A stretch of DNA of 64,000 nucleotides, taken from the NCBI GenBank assembly GCA_964292695.1, contig CAXYWB010000004.1:1-64000 (forward strand), written 5' to 3'. Position numbers and translations under genes: made by a program. How positions within the stretch are numbered: position 1 is the stretch's first letter; each line of letters starts with the position of its first letter. Positions 61,198 through 64,000 of the stretch are shown here, piece by piece. Below the pieces are notes generated by a model. The model saw only the letters and a list, made by a program, of their open reading frames with translations. It made no database searches and was not told where the DNA came from. The DNA is from UPXZ01 sp018055865 (lineage in GTDB: Bacteria; Bacteroidota; Bacteroidia; Bacteroidales; Paludibacteraceae).

Positions 61198-62496
61198 ATG
61201 ATAGCACTAATAATTACTGTTTTTGTAATCGGCTATGCTGCCATTGCTTTTGAGCACAACATCAAAATCAATAAAACAGCTTCGGCTCTGATAACCGGCG
61301 TTATCTGCTGGACGATTTATATCTTGTTCAATACCGATACGCATCATGTGAACGAAGAATTATTACTTCATCTGGGCGATATATCGAGCATTCTGTTCTT
61401 CCTGATGGGAGCCATGACCATTGTTGAGCTCATCGATAGCTACAACGGTTTTGAGGTGATAACCAGTAGAATCACTCAGACCAACAAAAAATCTCTTCTG
61501 TGGATTATTGGGCTTTTGACGTTCTTCATGTCGGCAATTCTGGACAACCTGACCACTACCATCGTAATGGTTTCGCTTCTCCGTAAATTGATAAAAGATC
61601 ACGATACCCGATTATTTTACGTGGGTATAGTGGTGATAGCAGCCAATGCCGGAGGTGCCTGGACACCAATCGGTGATGTTACAACCACTATGCTTTGGAT
61701 TGGAGGACAGATTTCTGCTTTCAACATCATGAAAGGGCTTTTCTTACCAAGCTTAGTCAGTCTGGCTGTACCTTTAATTGTGTTGTCATTCACCATGAAA
61801 GGGGATATTATACGCCCGACAGAGGCTAATGAATCGTATAAAATGCTTTCCCGAAACCAACAGGTTTTTGTATTGATTTTGGGGGTTTCGATGTTGATAA
61901 TGGTACCAATATTCAAAACATTAACTCATTTACCCCCATTTATGGGTATGATGTTGGGAGTGGGTGTTTTGTGGATAGTGACAGAAATAATGCACCGTCA
62001 TCACACCGGAAAGGACGAAGAACATAACAGGAGAACCCTGGTTAGTGTTTTGACCCGAATTGACCTCCCGAGCATTCTTTTCTTCCTGGGTATATTATTG
62101 GCCATTGCCGGTCTCGAAGTTTCGGGTATTCTTGGAAATCTGGCTGTGTACATGGATAAAACAATCGGCAACCTGAATGCAATCGTTATTTCTATAGGTT
62201 TGGCATCTGCTGTGATTGACAATGTGCCGCTGGTAGCTGCTACACAAGGTATGTACTCCATGGTTCAATACCCGATGGACCACTACCTGTGGGAATTTCT
62301 GGCTTATTGCGCCGGAACGGGTGGAAGTATTCTGATCATCGGTTCGGCTGCCGGAGTTGCTGCCATGGGTATGGAAAAAATCAATTTCTTCTGGTATATA
62401 AAAAAAATCAGCTGGCTGGCGTTGATAGGATATCTGGCAGGAGCAGCTTTCTATATGCTTGAGTATTATTTTTCACATGGATCGTTTTATCACTAA
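61198..62496 (+). CDS. nhaD: NhaD-family Na+/H+ antiporter
   Basis: The 432-residue membrane protein belongs to the NhaD/ion-transporter superfamily. It has 12-13 helices, including GAMTIVELIDSYNGFEVI (near residue 72), MSAILDNLTTTIVMVSLL (near residue 110), NAGGAWTPIGDVTTTMLWIGG (near residue 150) and SAVIDNVPLVAATQGMYSM (near residue 338); the Asp-Asn pairs in the helices suit Na+ binding. NhaD expels Na+ or Li+ in exchange for protons and is most active at alkaline pH. It sits 151 bases downstream of lepA and shares the neighbourhood with the other pH/Na+-related genes. Confidence 0.9.
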   Translation: MIALIITVFVIGYAAIAFEHNIKINKTASALITGVICWTIYILFNTDTHHVNEELLLHLGDISSILFFLMGAMTIVELIDSYNGFEVITSRITQTNKKSLLWIIGLLTFFMSAILDNLTTTIVMVSLLRKLIKDHDTRLFYVGIVVIAANAGGAWTPIGDVTTTMLWIGGQISAFNIMKGLFLPSLVSLAVPLIVLSFTMKGDIIRPTEANESYKMLSRNQQVFVLILGVSMLIMVPIFKTLTHLPPFMGMMLGVGVLWIVTEIMHRHHTGKDEEHNRRTLVSVLTRIDLPSILFFLGILLAIAGLEVSGILGNLAVYMDKTIGNLNAIVISIGLASAVIDNVPLVAATQGMYSMVQYPMDHYLWEFLAYCAGTGGSILIIGSAAGVAAMGMEKINFFWYIKKISWLALIGYLAGAAFYMLEYYFSHGSFYH

Positions 62497-62510
62497 AAAA
62501 TAAAAAAAAC

Positions 62511-62540
62511 GGCTGTCGGTTGAAAAAGGCAGCCTTTTTT
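62511..62540 (+). terminator. Terminator of nhaD
   Basis: A 7-bp stem, GGCTGTC (62511-62517) with GGCAGCC (62528-62534, one wobble), is followed by TTTTTT. It lies 14 bases after the nhaD stop and inside the 5' extension of the longest MATE reading frame, so it also supports the shorter MATE start. Confidence 0.85.
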
Positions 62541-62554
62541 GTGTATGAATTGAA

Positions 62555-62562
62555 TACTTTTG
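62555..62562 (+). promoter_or_regulatory. -7 element of the MATE transporter gene
   Basis: TACTTTTG, 11 bases before the ATG at 62574. The very short leader is unusual. No TTTG at the usual spacing is seen. Confidence 0.4.
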
Positions 62563-62573
62563 TATTAAGCATA

Positions 62574-63905
62574 ATGAACTCATTGTATTCCAATAAAAAA
62601 ATATTTCAGGTAACCTACCCCATTTTCCTTACGTTGATTGCTCAAAACATAGTCAACGTAACCGATACGGCTTTTCTCGGGCGTGTAAGTGAAATAGCGC
62701 TGGGAGCTTCGGCTATCGGCGGGGTATTTTACATTGCCATCTATTTTGTTGGTTTTGGTTTCAGCCAGGGGGCACAAATAATGATTGCCCGCCGAAACGG
62801 TGAGAAAAACTACGGTCAGATAGGTTCGATTTTCAACAATGCGCTGGTATTCAATTTTCTGATTGCCACAATAATATTCACACTATCTTTATTTTTTATT
62901 CCGGATTTGATGCGGTATCTGGTTCATTCCGACCGCATTTATCAGGCTTCAATCGAATTCCTGAACTGGCGTATTTACGGATTTTTCTTTTCGTTCCTCA
63001 ACGTGACTTTTCGTGCTTTTTTTGTTGGCATTACGCGCACAAAAGTGCTGACTGTATCGGCTGTGATTACTGCCCTTACCAATATTATTCTCGACTATCT
63101 GCTTATTTTCGGCAAATTCGGCTTTCCGAAATGGGGCATTGAAGGAGCCGCCATAGCATCTACTGCAGCCGAAGCAACTACGTTGATTTATTTCATTATC
63201 GTCACCTTGAAGCAGGACGATAAACACATTTTCAATTTATTCAAGTTCAACAATATTGATTTTCAGACTGTTGGAAAAATACTGAGTTTGTCAGTTTTCA
63301 TTATGTTTCAGTATTTTATTTCCATTTCTACCTGGTTTATGTTTTTTATATTTATCGAACGGCTTGGTGAGCGGCCTCTGGCAGTAACCAATATCGGACG
63401 CAGTTTATATATACTCCTGATGATACCCGGTTCGGCACTTTCCACTACAGTCAATACCCTGGTAAGCAATATGATAGGAGAAGGTCACAAAGAGCAGGTT
63501 ATTCCTTTCATGATGAAAATACTGAAGATTGTTCTTGTGATTTTGCTTCCGCTGATGGTTTTCACATTCGCTTTTCCGGAACTTTTTGCACGTATTTATA
63601 CCAATAATCCGGAACTTGTAACCGCCACTATTCCCACTATGCGGGTAGTTTCTGTGGCAATGGTTTTTTGCGGTGTCGGCAGTATTCTGTTCAGCGTTAT
63701 CTCAGGCACTGGCAATACTAAATCCGCATTTATTATTGAATTTATCACCCTGTTTTTTTACATTGTATATGTTTATTATACAGCCGTAGTTCTTCAAACT
63801 TCGGTTGAAATTGTCTGGATGTCGGAATTTGTGTACTGGACTGTAATCGGGCTGATGGCATATTGGTATCTGATGAAAGGTAACTGGCGAAAGAAAGAAA
63901 TTTGA
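62574..63905 (+). CDS. MATE-family efflux transporter
   Basis: The 443-residue protein starts at ATG 62574 (MNSLYSNKKIFQVTYPIFLT) after the nhaD terminator. It has twelve helices in two halves. The first contains NVTDTAFLGRVSEIALGASAIGG (near residue 29) and YFVGFGFSQGAQIMIARRNGE; the second contains AVTNIGRSLYILLMIPGSALSTTVNTLVSNMIGEG (near residue 270), both typical of NorM-type MATE proteins. These export cationic compounds in exchange for Na+ or H+. Substrate and ion are not deducible. Confidence 0.92.
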   Translation: MNSLYSNKKIFQVTYPIFLTLIAQNIVNVTDTAFLGRVSEIALGASAIGGVFYIAIYFVGFGFSQGAQIMIARRNGEKNYGQIGSIFNNALVFNFLIATIIFTLSLFFIPDLMRYLVHSDRIYQASIEFLNWRIYGFFFSFLNVTFRAFFVGITRTKVLTVSAVITALTNIILDYLLIFGKFGFPKWGIEGAAIASTAAEATTLIYFIIVTLKQDDKHIFNLFKFNNIDFQTVGKILSLSVFIMFQYFISISTWFMFFIFIERLGERPLAVTNIGRSLYILLMIPGSALSTTVNTLVSNMIGEGHKEQVIPFMMKILKIVLVILLPLMVFTFAFPELFARIYTNNPELVTATIPTMRVVSVAMVFCGVGSILFSVISGTGNTKSAFIIEFITLFFYIVYVYYTAVVLQTSVEIVWMSEFVYWTVIGLMAYWYLMKGNWRKKEI

Positions 63906-63906
63906 T

Positions 63907-63914
63907 TATCTTTG
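63907..63914 (+). promoter_or_regulatory. -7 element of the last, partial gene
   Basis: TATCTTTG just after the MATE stop codon, 29 bases before the next ATG. The -33 region would lie within the MATE coding end and shows no clear TTTG. Confidence 0.4.
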
Positions 63915-63943
63915 TCTGACTTGAAAATTGATAAATTGTTATT

Positions 63944-64000
63944 ATGAAGAAATCAATCCTGATTTTAGTGTACATTTTATTGATTGCAGGAATTATTTTA
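63944..64000 (+). CDS. Start of an unidentified gene with a hydrophobic N-terminus (partial)
   Basis: ATG 63944 opens a frame of 19 codons to the window edge, reading MKKSILILVYILLIAGIIL. This is a membrane anchor or signal sequence. A promoter-like box precedes it. The rest of the protein lies outside the window, so no function can be assigned. Confidence 0.55.
   Translation, partial: MKKSILILVYILLIAGIIL

Overview
The window looks like ordinary chromosomal DNA of a member of the Bacteroidota, most likely order Bacteroidales. Several signs agree. Promoters have the TTTG / about 20 bases / TAnnTTTG form, with no obvious Shine-Dalgarno sites. SecD and SecF are fused. There are a Bacteroidales-type tryptophanase, lone FtsX-type permeases, PspC/DUF2807 proteins, an SPFH protein followed by a small Arc-type protein, and AT-rich intergenic DNA. 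The genus cannot be fixed from the sequence alone. I found no insertion sequence, prophage, CRISPR array or rRNA operon. Two tRNA genes (initiator Met and Asn) are present. Several CDS starts were moved downstream of the longest possible reading frame because a promoter or terminator lies in the apparent N-terminal extension.

Layout: 1-6.6 kb holds a Ser-rich gene end, a C69 peptidase, a YCII-type lipoprotein, mscL and secDF. At 6.8-16 kb are initiator tRNA, fhs with an oxidoreductase, the SPFH/Arc pair, a nucleoside phosphorylase - hexapeptide transferase - mnmE run, and a DUF1846 protein. At 16-22.5 kb, on the minus strand, are a GH125 mannosidase and a compact run tatA - tatC - ECF-type membrane protein - phosphoribosyltransferase - DUF362 protein - NapH/NapG-like ferredoxin. 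At 22.6-36 kb come lptC with an outer-membrane protein, hisG, two small related lipoproteins, an acyl-CoA synthetase-like enzyme, pheT, a PurF homologue without its catalytic cysteine, tRNA-Asn, a PfkB kinase, tnaA and a DMT transporter. At 36.5-46.1 kb is a one-direction cluster of a DUF4870 protein, a MacB-type exporter (ATPase, two permeases, adaptor, TolC), a PadR regulator and two DUF2807 proteins. At 46-55 kb are gcvP, ppdK and uvrA. At 55.5-64 kb are terC, a DUF368 protein, an orphan Na+-decarboxylase beta/gamma pair, lepA, nhaD, a MATE transporter and the start of another gene.

The most interesting region is 17.7-22.5 kb. A minimal Tat translocase (TatA + TatC) lies just upstream of two predicted Tat clients. 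One of these has its twin-arginine helix in the middle of the protein, joining a membrane NapH-like half to a periplasmic NapG-like half. The layout suggests a dedicated Tat-dependent iron-sulfur redox module, here combined with a membrane protein and phosphoribosyltransferase pair. A second theme is 55.5-62.5 kb, where TerC, DUF368, Na+-pump subunits and NhaD all point to alkaline pH or sodium homeostasis. A third is the PurF-like protein, which has Ser in place of the N-terminal nucleophile Cys.
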